Source of the DNA: Mesorhabditis belari
Lineage: Eukaryota; Nematoda; Chromadorea; Rhabditida; Rhabditidae
DNA length: 64,000 nucleotides
Direction of reading: 5' to 3'
Assembly: GCA_958450365.1 (NCBI GenBank)
Contig: CAUEEP010000750.1
Span: 1,388,501 to 1,452,500, forward strand
The translations under genes and the position numbers were made by a program. Each line of letters starts with the position of its first letter. Within the stretch, counting starts at the first letter, position 1. This document shows, piece by piece, positions 43,534 through 53,417 of this stretch. A model generated the notes under the pieces. The model was not told the DNA's origin. It ran no database searches and saw only the letters and a program-made list of their open reading frames with translations.

Positions 43534-43799
43534 ATGCAATAAATGACTTTACTGCGGAGTTTTTCCACAGCATGAACAATTTCTACAAATCCCTTTTCTA
43601 TGCGATTCATTCAAACATAAAGTAGTGGTTTTTCAAAAGATCGAAACGTCACCTACTCAATTCTGAAAAAGCCTTCAACAACCAAAATGATATGTACAAA
43701 TGTTTAACTTTTGCATGATTTTTTCTTTCAATTTTTTGGCTTTATGAAATCTCCGTAAAGCTACAAAGCTTTAAAAAGTAATCATAAACTGTTTAGGTA

Positions 43800-45004
43800 A
43801 TGCAAAAATCGATTGTGATTGTGGTCTTTGTGATTGTGGCTGTGTTCGCCCAATTTCCCAATTCATCCCAATCCAAAACACTGTCTTTGATGAAGCCGAA
43901 GAAATTCTCAAGCCTCTAATCAAAGCTTGCTTGATTCAAAGCTTGATTCAAAGCAAAGCTCTAATCAAGGCAGAGCTTGATTACACTTCAAATCTAATAC
44001 AATTCACGAGTAAGCTATACTTTTAAAGAGTTATAAGATTCCTATTAGGCTGTCCAGAAAGTCTTCTCATTCTTTTTCGTACGTCATAGAGAGTTATAGC
44101 CCTAATTCTCGCCAACATTTATCTACCAAAATTTCTCGATTTGACACTTTTCATAATTCTGAAAATTAAAATTGTTAAATAGTAGACTTTATTTTTGTTT
44201 GTTTCTGGCCGGGTTTCAGCTTGGCTTGGCCTACAGGTTATTTGGTCCACACAGAACAATAGGGGCCATGTTAAGCAGCATTGTCTAAACATAATCATGC
44301 AAAAGCAAAAGCAAAAGCGGCCCGCCCCTTTTACCATTGGCAATCTGGCTCAAATATCTTGATGTTGGGCTGTTCAATTTAAATATTCTTGGTACCAATC
44401 AAGAGAGAAAGCCTTCGCACATCCAATAATATCAAGAAGATTTAAATTAGACAGCATAACACCAAGATATTTGAGCTCAAAGTTAGATTGTCAATGGGAA
44501 AAGGGGCGAGGCGCCTATCAAATGTCCGATAACCAGTCAAGAATCACAATCAGAATTTAGGCGCTTACCATTTACGCCATTTCGCACGACGGTCGCTTTC
44601 ATTTGGATGAGCATCTATGTGCTGAACTTGTTCGGACTAGCGTTGGGCTTTGATGGTTTGTTTAGAAAGTTGTACTGGTGTCGCATTTCAACTCTTGCAA
44701 AGCTTCAGGAACAGAAATCTTTCAGGAATCAACTCTTTCTTCACTCCGTTAATCTTGGGAAATTCGTTGCTAGTTTCGGCAAACACCCTCTACACGGCGT
44801 ATCGCCTATTTGAACTGAAAGTTAGATTGCCAATGGGAAAAGGGGCGGGCCGCTTTTGCTTTTGTTTTTGCATGATTATGTTTAGACAATGCTGCTTATT
44901 ATGGCCTCTAGCGTTCAGTGTGGATCAATTACAAAGGACATTGAGTGATCTACCATGAAGAGTATAGTATCCATCGTAATAAAACTGATTCTTTCGAAGA
45001 TTGA
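43800..45004 (+). pseudogene. Decayed third paralog of the NTF2/SnoaL-like genes
   Basis: It starts 266 bp after gene B stops, in the same direction. Exon 1 has tttag three bases before an ATG, a signal-peptide-like MQKSIVIVVFVIVAVFA, and after a frameshift the conserved exon end EAEEILKPLIK (genes A and B: TLLPLVK, TLAPLIK). The last exon (about 44919-45004), after acceptor cctctag, reads VWINYKGH-stop-VIYHEEYSIHRNK and then stops, matching WIKYHGRYVIYHEEY of gene A, with TGA where gene A has TAT. AATAAA at 45016. The middle exons are not recognisable; a TIR element (44262-44912) occupies that space. Confidence 0.8.
44262..44912. mobile_element. Inverted-repeat element enclosing a membrane-protein-like fragment
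   Basis: Terminal arms of about 85 bp are inverse (aacataatcatgcaaaagca against tgcttttgtttttgcatgat; ggcccgccccttttaccatt against its inverse). Inside are a copy of the 295-500 family inverted repeat (44335-44475) and a stretch (44560-44815) reading FRTTVAFIWMSIYVLNLFGL and, one frame on, INSFFTPLILGNSLLVSANT. These are hydrophobic, membrane-like segments with a frameshift at 44660. Possibly a captured host gene piece. Confidence 0.6.
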
Positions 45005-45021
45005 GTTTCAGTGTAAATAAA

Positions 45022-46143
45022 TTTAAAATATAATGCTAAGAGTTGATAGAAATTTACAAAAATAAATGGCACAATGGCATTTCGGTATGCTAGGAATGGC
45101 AATTTTAACACATAAGCGCCGTACTAATGACGATTATTTTTGTTGTCAGCTTTTTGAAAGCTTTTGTTAATTATTTCAGAGAAAGTTCTCGGCAACTTTG
45201 TAATAGTTTTCAAGAGGAGATTTAGGGCTATCGAATGACTATAATAGTTTAGTTTAGCTTTGAATTTACATCAAGTTATCAGTAAAACACTTAGCAACGC
45301 CCAAAAGCTTTTTAGCGAATGTGTTAATTCAGAAAAAAGCATAAATAGCTTATTTCACAAACTTTTTCAAAATCTCGTCCACTCATTCTACGCTCAGTCT
45401 CATTGTCAGCTTGATGTAAAGTGCTGCAAACTGTACACTTAAGGCTTACAGAATACACTGACACTACACTTACAGAATACACATTGAAAGGATTTCAATA
45501 ACACTGCAAAAGCTTTGCTTTAAGTCTGATCAGATATCATTTGTCACTTGAGGAGATCTCAAATCTTCAACTCAAATAGACTCGAGCGCATCAGACCCAC
45601 AGTGAAGAAAGTTTATTTAAAATAGTGCTGATCCAAGCACTGGTCTTATCAGTTCTTTTGGAACCAGCCCAGGCTAAGCCACGTCAGAAATCAATTTTAC
45701 CTGTCAAAGGTGTGCCTGTACCTGTCAAAGGTGTGCTAAATAGCTAAAGCAACCAGTCTTCTAAGCCAGACAAGCTCTAAGTCTCGGCCTTAATAGTTCT
45801 TCTAGACCCAGACCATGTCAGAACTCAATTTTCATTGAAGTTAAGCACACAGCGTAGTGGATAATGTAAAAGCGCTATTATTTGTATCAGCCCGTACCAT
45901 TCAGAATCATTTTTCCAGTCTCAAACAAGTCAAACACACTAAAAACATTAAAAGCACATTAAAAGCAAAGCCGAAAAAGTGACCCTTTCAAAACCATCTT
46001 ATCAGCTTTAATTTTCACCCAGCACACATTTCTATTTTCCAAAGAATTAGCGTAATTTTTTTTTGAATCAGTCCTCTTTATCAAAGCTCGATAATCTGAT
46101 TTTCACAACTATCGGCAAAACTTTTATGAAAGAAAACTTTCAG
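45022..46143. other. Intergenic, nothing recognised
   Basis: Follows the pseudogene poly(A) signal. It contains short local duplications (ctgtcaaaggtgtgc at 45710-45735) but no ORF with splice support, no TIRs and no tRNA-like boxes that I can identify. Confidence 0.45.
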
Positions 46144-46159
46144 ATTTTCAAAAAACAAA

Positions 46160-46857
46160 ATGAAACTTACCCTATTGATTGTTTTCCTTTATTTTCCAAT
46201 TTCTGCCTCAATCAAATGCTATGTGGATTCTCAGGAGAATGGACAAAAACATAACGGCAATTTGGTAAGCAAAAAAAAGTATATACTGGTTTATTCAAAC
46301 AATCCAAGCAATCAATCACAAAACGAAATCCTATTGGAAATCCTATTGGAAATCCAGAAACGAATCCTATTGAAAATCTAACCTAAACTACTTAATCCCA
46401 TAACAGAACTTCTAATTCTTAACTTAAGCATAAGTCAATGATCATTATTTCTTGAAAGTCATTATTTTGTGGATGATGATGCTGGTCAATGAAAGGAAAT
46501 AAGCGTTTTTAATGGCTGCAGTTTATGTGCAAGCCAAACCGTAGTTTAATTTCAACGGTGCGTTACATTGCTCTGCATTTGGGATAACTACTAGAGTGTG
46601 TTCCTTAAATTTATCGGATTCGGGACTTGAGGGTGGTCACTAAAGGTGGCGAAATTGGGAAAATGCTGCTTCGCCAGTACGTGGCGAGAACGTAAACTGA
46701 ATCAAAAAAAAAGAATAATTTTTGAATGAGCAAGCTTTTAGATGTTTCAAGGATTAAAATCTAAAGCGGACTTATTTCTTTTTAGACGACGGTCGAATGC
46801 TCGGCGGATTGTAAGTTTTGTGGGAAACGGCGCACGAGGCTTTCAACTTATGGACAT
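46160..46857 (+). CDS. Start of a small secreted Cys-rich protein, Ly6-like (2 exons seen, 3' end lost or not found)
   Basis: Exon 1 46160-46264 encodes a signal peptide (MKLTLLIVFLYFPISAS) and IKCYVDSQENGQ; aactttcag lies 17 bases before the ATG. Exon 2 46786-46857, in phase 0, reads TTVECSADCKFCGKRRTRLS and ends at TGH|gtgagt. IKCY at the mature N-terminus followed by a C...C..C cluster recalls nematode Ly6/uPAR-like or ET-type small secreted proteins. A strong gtaagt inside exon 2 (46811) is an alternative donor. No convincing third exon: a 30-bp tandem repeat and a SINE-like sequence follow. Confidence 0.5.
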
Positions 46858-47071
46858 GTGAGTGATTTGATTCAAGTACAAAACACAATTAAAAGACCGC
46901 TAAAAGCATTTTGTTGTGTTCGGTTGGCTGCTTTGTCGATCCCCAAACTCATATTGTGTTTAAGATTTGGGAATTTCCAAGATTTTAAGGTTTTATTCGA
47001 GTCAGGCTTTAGTGAACTCTCGTTGACATTAGATGATCGAGTTTTAGCAAGGATGGTCCAGGAGTTTACCG

Positions 47072-47262
47072 ACCAAAACCAGATTCAGAAACTGAGCTAG
47101 ATTCAGAAAGATTCAGAACCAGGCTAGATTCAGAGAGATTCAGAACCTGAGCTAGATTCAGAGAGATTCAGAACCTGAGCTAGATTCAGAAAGATTCAGA
47201 CGTTCGCTAGATTCAGAGAGATTCAGAACCTGAGCTAGATTCAGAAAGATTCAGAACTTGAA
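47072..47262. repeat. About 30-bp minisatellite (gattcagaacctgagctaga)
   Basis: Five to six imperfect units built from gattcagaacctgagctaga and gattcagagag or gattcagaaag. It lies directly after the second exon of the Ly6-like gene and may have displaced its 3' part. Confidence 0.8.
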
Positions 47263-47317
47263 CCTGAGTTGGAAAGCCGGCCTTTTTTGGGTTGGGGCTG
47301 GAAATACAAAACCTGGT

Positions 47318-47396
47318 CGGCGTCGGGATTTGAACTCACGACCTTTCGCTTACCGGGCGAACCAATTAGCTACCAATCTACTAATGAGCTACACCA
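47318..47396 (-). repeat. tRNA-derived SINE-like sequence, copy 3
   Basis: On the minus strand: ttggtagctaattggttcgc, loop CCGGTAA closed by TTCGC/GCGAA, then ggtcgtgagttcaaatcccg (B box). It shares the stem-loop and downstream aaaggtc with copies 1 and 2, so the three form one family. Confidence 0.6.
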
Positions 47397-47519
47397 AACC
47401 TTGCCGCCAGTGTAGGGGCTTATGCCTTACTACCTTAAGACCAGATTAATCCAAATTAGGATCAGACCCAGGCCACATTTTTGTCAAACTAGATCCGAAG
47501 CAATGCCAGTTGACCGCCA

Positions 47520-47700
47520 TCTATTTTTCTATTTAATTTTGTAGATCAAGAACAATCTAAAGCTATCAAGCAGACAAGTCAGTTCAATCATCAAATTCGT
47601 TGATTTAGCAAAGCTATCAGCTAAAATCGGCGTGGGCCTGTGGTTGTGGTTCTCTCTCTCCAGTGGTTACCACCGCAATTTGTCAGGTATATTGAATAAA
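47520..47700 (+). other. Possible terminal exon, uncertain
   Basis: After acceptor aattttgtag an open frame runs IKNNLKLSSRQVSSIIKFVD and LAKLSAKIGVGLWLWFSLSS, with a hydrophobic end and AATAAA at 47694. It could be the end of the secreted gene at 46160 or chance. No phase proof. Confidence 0.2.
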
Positions 47701-48436
47701 GTTGGTTTTTGGGAGGACTGTATACTTTCCAATTTTTTATTCGAGGAGGAGATGATTCTTTCTTAATTGATCGTAATATCTGATCAAAGATCGACAAACT
47801 TTTCTCAAATTAATGTACAATTTAATCAATAAACTTGAAAACAATAGTTTTATTCAAATTGTAAGAAGTGTTTTCCTTTTAATGAATGGAAAAGAGGCGA
47901 AATTCTCGCAATGAACACTTAATAAAGGAAACAACGTTAAAGGTATTCAGTTAACGGGCTAAATTCCCTAGAACGAAAATTAGCAATACAAAAGGTAATT
48001 GATTGTTTTATTATACAGGATGCGTCATAATTATTGCAACAAGAGTTCAAAGACCGTTTTCCAAACAGCTTTCTTATTTTTTTGCCCCCTTTTTTGTTGT
48101 GTTGCGTCCTATTTTCTTTATTCTTGCCTAATTGCCTCCCGCTCACACGAAGAAGACGGTTGTAAGTCAATCAAAAGTTGCAAGATGGTAAAGGTGCTTT
48201 GAAATAGTGCTTTGAAATAATGAAAGTCATAGATAATGATGGGCTATACTTTATGGAATAGTTCCTATTATTTTTGTGATTAAAGTGAGCATAAAAATTG
48301 AATTTTTCGCAGCTTATTCAGGACTTTTTCCTCAACCTAGTAGAGCGGCACCGCGTAACGTTAATTTGACGCTAACTAAAAGTTAAATTTTTCCCAAAAC
48401 TCTTCGTAAAAGGTGCTTAAAAATATGTAGACTATA

Positions 48437-48957
48437 CAGGGTGCGTCATAATTATTGCAACAAGAGTTCAAAGACCGTTTTAAAGAAGAATGTGATGTCA
48501 TGGGCGTGTAAAGCCAAAATAACAATCAAAATTGGACCTTCATGCAAGATGGAGCTCCCGCTCACACGAAGAAGACGGTTCAGGACTGGTGTGTGGCCAA
48601 CTTTCCCTCAGTGATCACCAAGGATGAATGGCCTCCAAACTCACCGGATCTCAATGTGATGGACTTTTCCATTTGGGCAATCTTAGAGGAAAACACACAA
48701 GTTTGGATTCTTTGAAGAAGTCTTTGACCAAAGGATGGAAGGCGACTCCTCAAGATGACATTCGGGCCGCAGTGGAGGCATATCCGAACCGATTAAGGGC
48801 TGTTATCAAGGCAAAAGGCGATCATATCGAATGATCTCTTGTTTCCTTATTTGTTACTGTTAAATAAAGCTATTTCTGTTTAAAAATCTTCTTCCAGTGA
48901 AACTTCTTGGTGTGCAATGCCTTGAGTATCTTGTTGCAATAATTATGACGCACCCTG
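48437..48957 (+). mobile_element. maT-type (DD37D) transposon, copy C, with second catalytic Asp retained
   Basis: Complete TIRs. It encodes FMQDGAPAHTKKTVQDWCVA and EWPPNSPDLNVMDFSIWAIL (about 48540-48715) before a 17-base deletion shifts the frame. Counting from the Asp of MQDGAP to the Asp of NVMDF gives 37 intervening residues, the DD37D spacing of maT elements. A lone left end of the same family lies at 48016-48172, with about 260 bp between that is related to neither. Confidence 0.9.
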
Positions 48958-49240
48958 TAATTCTCAAATTTAAATTTCGTGTCAAATAGTCGGCCAGGTA
49001 TTTCAAGAATTAACTTGTTTTAGAAATTAGATTTAAATCTAATGGAACGTAAATATATCAAGATTAAATATTTTAGGAAGAAGGCGAGTTCAAAATGGAA
49101 ACCGACGACCTCCAAGATCATCTATTTTGCTGTAAAAGCGATTACTGTAATTCATCAACGATTTCAAGTTCTTTCTTCGTTTACTTTTTCACTTTATTGT
49201 GTTTCTTTGCGATTTTGTGATGGATTTAATGTGCAATTTA

Positions 49241-49764
49241 CCCTAAAGTCTCGAGTATAAGTTCTGCCTTAATTTACATTCGCTTTAATTGCTTTGAATT
49301 TCTTTTTGTTGGGTTTTTATACATTTTTATTGTTATATAAACTTTTATTGTTGTTCTTGGAGCGCGGGATACTACAGGGTGACAGCCTATCAGTGACAGC
49401 CTATCACCATTGCTATTTGTTATGTGCATGGATACATCCAGACGATAGTGTTGAAGAAGACGCTGGAAAGCATCTCTTTCGACCGTCGACGTGGACTTTG
49501 GCCGGATGAAGAGGCCAGGGAGGGATCCATAAGACTGAGCACTGGAGAGGAGCAGGGCGGACGCGCCGAGCCACGCCCGGAGCAACAAATAACAGCATAA
49601 AATTGCTAAAACCCTCACTATAACCCTAAATTTACTTCTATTATTGTTCTTAAAAAGCAAAAAAGTTATGCTGCAGCGGGGTTCGAACCCTCGACACACC
49701 GCACCGGAGACAGCCGTCAATTTGCATGCGAAAACCAAACAGAACTTATACTCGCGACTTTAGG
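49241..49764. mobile_element. CCCTAAAGTC element with TA target duplication
   Basis: TIRs CCCTAAAGTCTCGAGTATAA (left) and inverse with one mismatch (right). Flanks aattTA and TAatcaataaac rejoin to aatttaatcaataaac, the empty-site sequence present at 47818. Inside, on the minus strand, lies a tRNA-like stretch (49650-49725, cgagggttcgaaccccg B box). The 154-codon open frame across the element overlaps this and looks fortuitous. Confidence 0.85.
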
Positions 49765-50500
49765 GTAATCAATAAACTTGACAACAATAGTTTTATTCAA
49801 CTTGTAACTTCAACTTGGTGTGATGGATTGTGTGGCGAATAGCCACTAAAAGTCATCTAACTCTGACAGCCTAAAAATTGAAAAAGTATTGAGGAAATCG
49901 GTGCGCCTTTATTCTATTTCGCGCCCCAAATCATTTATTGTTTTGTAGCTTGTTAGCTGAGTATCTTGGGTTAAGGCCTATATAAGGCAACTGTTGTTCA
50001 TTTGGTTTGGTTATCTTTCATTTTTCTTTCTACTTTCCTCTCATTGTGTGAAAGTTGTGTCCTAATTAGGACGAAATTGTTTCTGTTTTTTATCGTCGCT
50101 TTTAATTCAATTGTCGATCTTGTGTGAAAATTGGCTCAAGTGAGAGCCCAAAGATTCCGAGTCAGTCGGCTATTGAATAAAGTGTTTTTAGTTCAAGTGA
50201 GATCAGATATCTCGAAACAAGAAATAACGTGTCTTGAGTGAAGAGTACCAAGCACGCGAACAATATTTCTTTACAGATTGTATATTTTTATTTCTTATTT
50301 TTATTCAAAACAAGATCAATCCGAGAATTAGGAAAATGAAAAATGGGCAAATAAACGGGAAACAAGTGACACAATAATCCCAAGTGAGAACGTATAAACG
50401 GCTTTCGATTCGCCTTCGTCTCCCGAGTTGCTTGAGAGCATCTGAAAGGGAAATGAAACAGTATCAAACATAGTTTGAAAGTTGTCCAATAGGGTGGCAT

Positions 50501-50573
50501 GACGGGGTGGCGCAACGTCAGTGTGGCTGTCTCTGGAATTAGGAACCCGGGTTCGATCCCGCCCCCGGTTCAT
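50501..50573 (+). repeat. tRNA-like SINE promoter (ggggtggcgcaacg type)
   Basis: gacggggtggcgcaacgtca resembles an A box in a D-arm, and acccgggttcgatcccg is a good B box about 35 bases later, followed by cccccggttca. The anticodon arm is not convincing. A SINE head or tRNA pseudogene is the likely reading. Confidence 0.5.
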
Positions 50574-51044
50574 GGCTCAAGTTCTTAATGCGAGAAGTCT
50601 ATCCAGCCATTTTCGCCTTCTCTTCTAGGTATCTATGGATCCTCCAATTAGAGTAGGGATTAGGGAACCGCCGAGAATGTAGGTGTGGATTAAATTAAGA
50701 TATAGTCTAGTATTGTATGTGTCGAATTGGGTTTATCGTGTTTATTGTGTTTTATTTATAAAACGAAACAGAATTTCCCAGTGTATCTTATCTTAATGAG
50801 CAGAGCTGGATCCATTTCTCTATATTCCTGATCGTTCGATCCCGATTTTCTATATATATGTCGTAACCGTTTACGAAATTCAGCCGTTAACGAATGATTC
50901 GTAATCGGCTAGCCGTTAACGTTAATTCATTCGTTAAGGCTAATTCCAAACAGAATTTCCCAGTGTATCTTATCTTAATGAGCAGGGCTGGATCCAATTC
51001 CCTATATTCCCGATCGTTCGATTCCGATTTTCTATATACACTAC

Positions 51045-51270
51045 TGAACAATGAAATATCATATTTGAAAAATGATCGTCACTTTCGCCCGTCTGTAACT
51101 CCCTTGTCTTTACCGTATTTCTAAATATTAATATTACCATTGTGTAGCCCTTGAAAAGAGCTTTCAGAAAATGTATAACACTAATAGTTTAAACTCAAAG
51201 ACAAGGGAGTTACAGACGCGCAAAAGTGACGATCTTTTTTCACATATGATATTTCATTGTCCAGTACTGT
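51045..51270. repeat. Foldback MITE
   Basis: Arms 51045-51115 and 51190-51268 pair (acaatgaaatatcatatttg against cacatatgatatttcattgt; gtaactcccttgtcttt and inverse). Short loop, no ORF; TA-rich ends. Confidence 0.8.
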
Positions 51271-52095
51271 ATATGTCGTAGCCGTTTACGAAACTTAGCC
51301 GTTAACGAATCATTCGTAATCGGCTGGCCGTTAACGAATCATTCATTACCGGCTAGCCGTTAAGTTTTGAGCAAATATTATCAGTATTGACTTCACTTGG
51401 CTGGTTTTTCATTAGTCCATCAAACCTAGGCAAGCCAAATCCAAGGTTGGCCACGGCTTTGATTTGACTTGATCTTGCCTAATCTTGGCTTGACTTAGCT
51501 AGCCCTGGCTTATGCTTCTTCTGTTCAGCCTAAGTTTACAGGAAATGCAGTTGCTTAAATTTCAACTTTTCTTTTATCAACAGCTAAGTTAATGTTATAA
51601 AACAAGTTCAAATCTGACCGATTCCCGGTATCTCGACGACGGTCTGACTCCGAAAAGCCTTGTACTCTTGGAGCTCGGACTAAAAACGCTTTGAATTATT
51701 GTGATTTTGAGATCTTGTTGTGACTTGTGACTTGTGACTTCCAAATATCACCAACCCCAAATAAGTGTCGCCTTCGACTCGGTTTTAGACGATAGTTTGG
51801 TAACCTCGTTACATCGAGTTCTTCGACAGCTTTTGATTCGATCATTGAATCAGTTTCCTGGAATTATTGAATGAACTATTGAAAAACTAGATTAATCTCA
51901 AACCGGCAGTTCTGTACTCCATGTTTGACCGATATTTGGAATCTCGATACCTAAAGGATTTACAATTTGTATGTGTCAAGCCCTAGTAAAATCAAGTAAG
52001 ATTGTAGTTAAGTTAATTTCCTTCTCTTTCTTTCTTCTCTCCTTCTTCCTCTTAACAGGTCAAGGTACCGGATAAATCATCTTTCAGGCTTCAGC

Positions 52096-52317
52096 ATGAT
52101 CCGTCGTGGAATCACTGGTGGAAAGAAGCCACATCAACAAGATCGTTCTTACCGTAACATGTGCATTCTCTTTGGACTCATTTTCATGTTCATTCTCCCA
52201 GCTTGTGTCATTACCAGCATTGTGCTCTTTTTCCAAAATAACCCCAACTTCTTTGACAGTGATTTCTTTCATCCTAGTGGGAATGGTTACACGGAGAGTC
52301 CATGGGACTCCAATTGA
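52096..52317 (+). CDS. Small single-TM membrane protein (73 aa, one exon)
   Basis: ATG lies 10 bases after atctttcag, a likely cis or trans splice acceptor. Basic N-terminus (MIRRGITGGKKPHQQDRSYR), one transmembrane helix at about 24-46 (CILFGLIFMFILPACVITSI), then an acidic/aromatic tail with FFDSDFFHP and GNGYTESPWDSN. The codon pattern is like the other real genes (C in wobble positions). The positive-inside rule puts the N-terminus in the cytosol. No family is recognised. A frame on the other strand over the same bases is its shadow. Confidence 0.65.
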   Translation: MIRRGITGGKKPHQQDRSYRNMCILFGLIFMFILPACVITSIVLFFQNNPNFFDSDFFHPSGNGYTESPWDSN

Positions 52318-52519
52318 ATTAAAGTTCTGACTAATGTGAAGCTTTAGATATTGTTTCGGTTTCTAGAAAATCAATCCGAATAACTGAATTCTTTAGCAAT
52401 TCGGCTTTTGTCTTTTGCTTTCTTTTGCTTTTGCTAAAAAGTTGCTTTCTCTTTGCGATTACTTTCCTGCTTTCTTTCTTCTTCCCCTCTGTCTTTCCCT
52501 CTTTCCCTCTTTCCAAGCT

Positions 52520-52592
52520 AAGGTACCGGATAGTTCAGTGACTAGAGCAATTTTCCGGAAAGCAAAAGGTCGAGGGTTCAATCCCCTCTCCG
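52520..52592 (+). repeat. tRNA-like pair, copy 1 (copy 2 at 52940-53028)
   Basis: taaggtaccggatagttcag, gactagagcaattttccgga and gggttcaatcccctctccgg keep A-box and B-box positions. Copy 2 (52940-53028) has a 15-base insertion in the anticodon arm. Both follow a ttctagaaaatcaatccgaataactg segment (52361, 52785) and a CTTT-rich run, so the unit of about 420 bp is a tandem duplication. Confidence 0.6.
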
Positions 52593-52858
52593 GGAATCTA
52601 CTTTTTCCTGCCAATTCCTTCATTTCTTTATTGGGATGGTCGGCGGCAAAGATTGAGGAGATTTTGAGGAAACAGTTTACAGTTTAGCCTCTCAAATATG
52701 TATATATACTGTACAGTACATAGCATTATCGTACATAGAAAGTCTAAAAAAGTATAATCTATTTGTCTTTTATTGTTTGGGTTTCTAGAAAATCAATCCG
52801 AATAACTGGATTCTTTAGCAATTTTTGTCTTCATTTTGTTGCTTTCTCTTTGCGATTC

Positions 52859-52865
52859 CTTTCCT

Positions 52866-52898
<33 letters not shown>

Positions 52899-52899
52899 T
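52859..52899. repeat. (CTTT)n microsatellite
   Basis: Eight to nine tandem CTTT units between the two tRNA-like copies. Confidence 0.9.
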
Positions 52900-53282
52900 T
52901 CCCCTCTGACTTTCCCTCTTTCCCTTGGTAAGTTAAGGTACCGAATAGTTCAATGGTTAGAGCAATTACCCGGTCGAGCAAAAGCAATTAAAGCAAAAGG
53001 TCGAAGGTTCAATCCCCTCTCCGGAAATCTACTTTTTCTTGCTAATTCCTTCACTTCTTTATTAAAGGTTGTTGATTGAAAAGCAGCTGAATGCTTTTTA
53101 GCATATTGAAAGCAAAAAGATTCGGTCTTTTACGATTTTACGATCAATCTTTAACCAACTCACAGCTTAATGTCCTTTTTCTTCCATCCGCCAAATTAAT
53201 ATTGCCAACAACTAGCGGGATTCTCAGACAAGCATATCCACCTTTGTTCAAAAATATTTTAATCTAAAAAGCAATTTTTTAT

Positions 53283-53412
53283 TTACTGACAAATATTGAA
53301 ACCTTCAAATGGTAGTCTAATGTCAAAATTGAACACGCGAATCCAGGCACGAGTGGTGGGATCAAAATCGGGATTGAGATTGGCCACGAGTTGGAGTGAG
53401 TCTGATGATAAG
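53283..53412 (-). CDS. Terminal exon of an unidentified gene
   Basis: Minus-strand exon with acceptor tttgacacatacag, which is reconstituted only if the transposon 53418-54684 and one TA are ignored. It reads SSDSLQLVANLNPDFDPTTR, AWIRVFNFDIRLPFEGFNIC and stops with AATAAA directly after. The sequence is clearly protein-like. It could be the 3' end of the arrestin-domain gene that starts at 60526, but the phase of the last arrestin exon found (0) does not fit the entry phase here (2), so at least one exon would be missing. Confidence 0.5.
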
Positions 53413-53417
53413 CTGTA

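Larger units (their letters stand above)
47805..49815. mobile_element. Composite: family R repeat split by two younger DNA transposons
   Basis: Family R sequence runs 47805-48013, resumes at 48958-49240 and again from 49765. The gaps are filled by the maT-type elements (48016-48172, 48437-48957) and a CCCTAAAGTC element (49241-49764). The uninterrupted order can be read in inverse orientation at 10560-11340. Confidence 0.75.
49815..52085. other. Intergenic region with a tRNA-like element and small palindromes
   Basis: Contains a tRNA-like sequence (50501-50573), two tatatatgtcgta palindromes (50862-50935, 51268-51365) and a foldback element (51045-51270). No gene with splice support was found. 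The part nearest 52086 presumably holds the promoter of the 73-aa membrane protein. Confidence 0.45.

Noticed and set aside
49274..49738. 154-codon minus frame, the second longest in the window after the mariner segment
   Set aside because: It covers nearly the whole CCCTAAAGTC element including a tRNA-like segment and has no domain; it begins and ends near the TIRs and looks fortuitous.
52084..52272. 62-codon minus frame opposite the 73-aa membrane protein
   Set aside because: The plus frame has an acceptor, a start, a clear TM helix and good codon use; the minus frame is its shadow.
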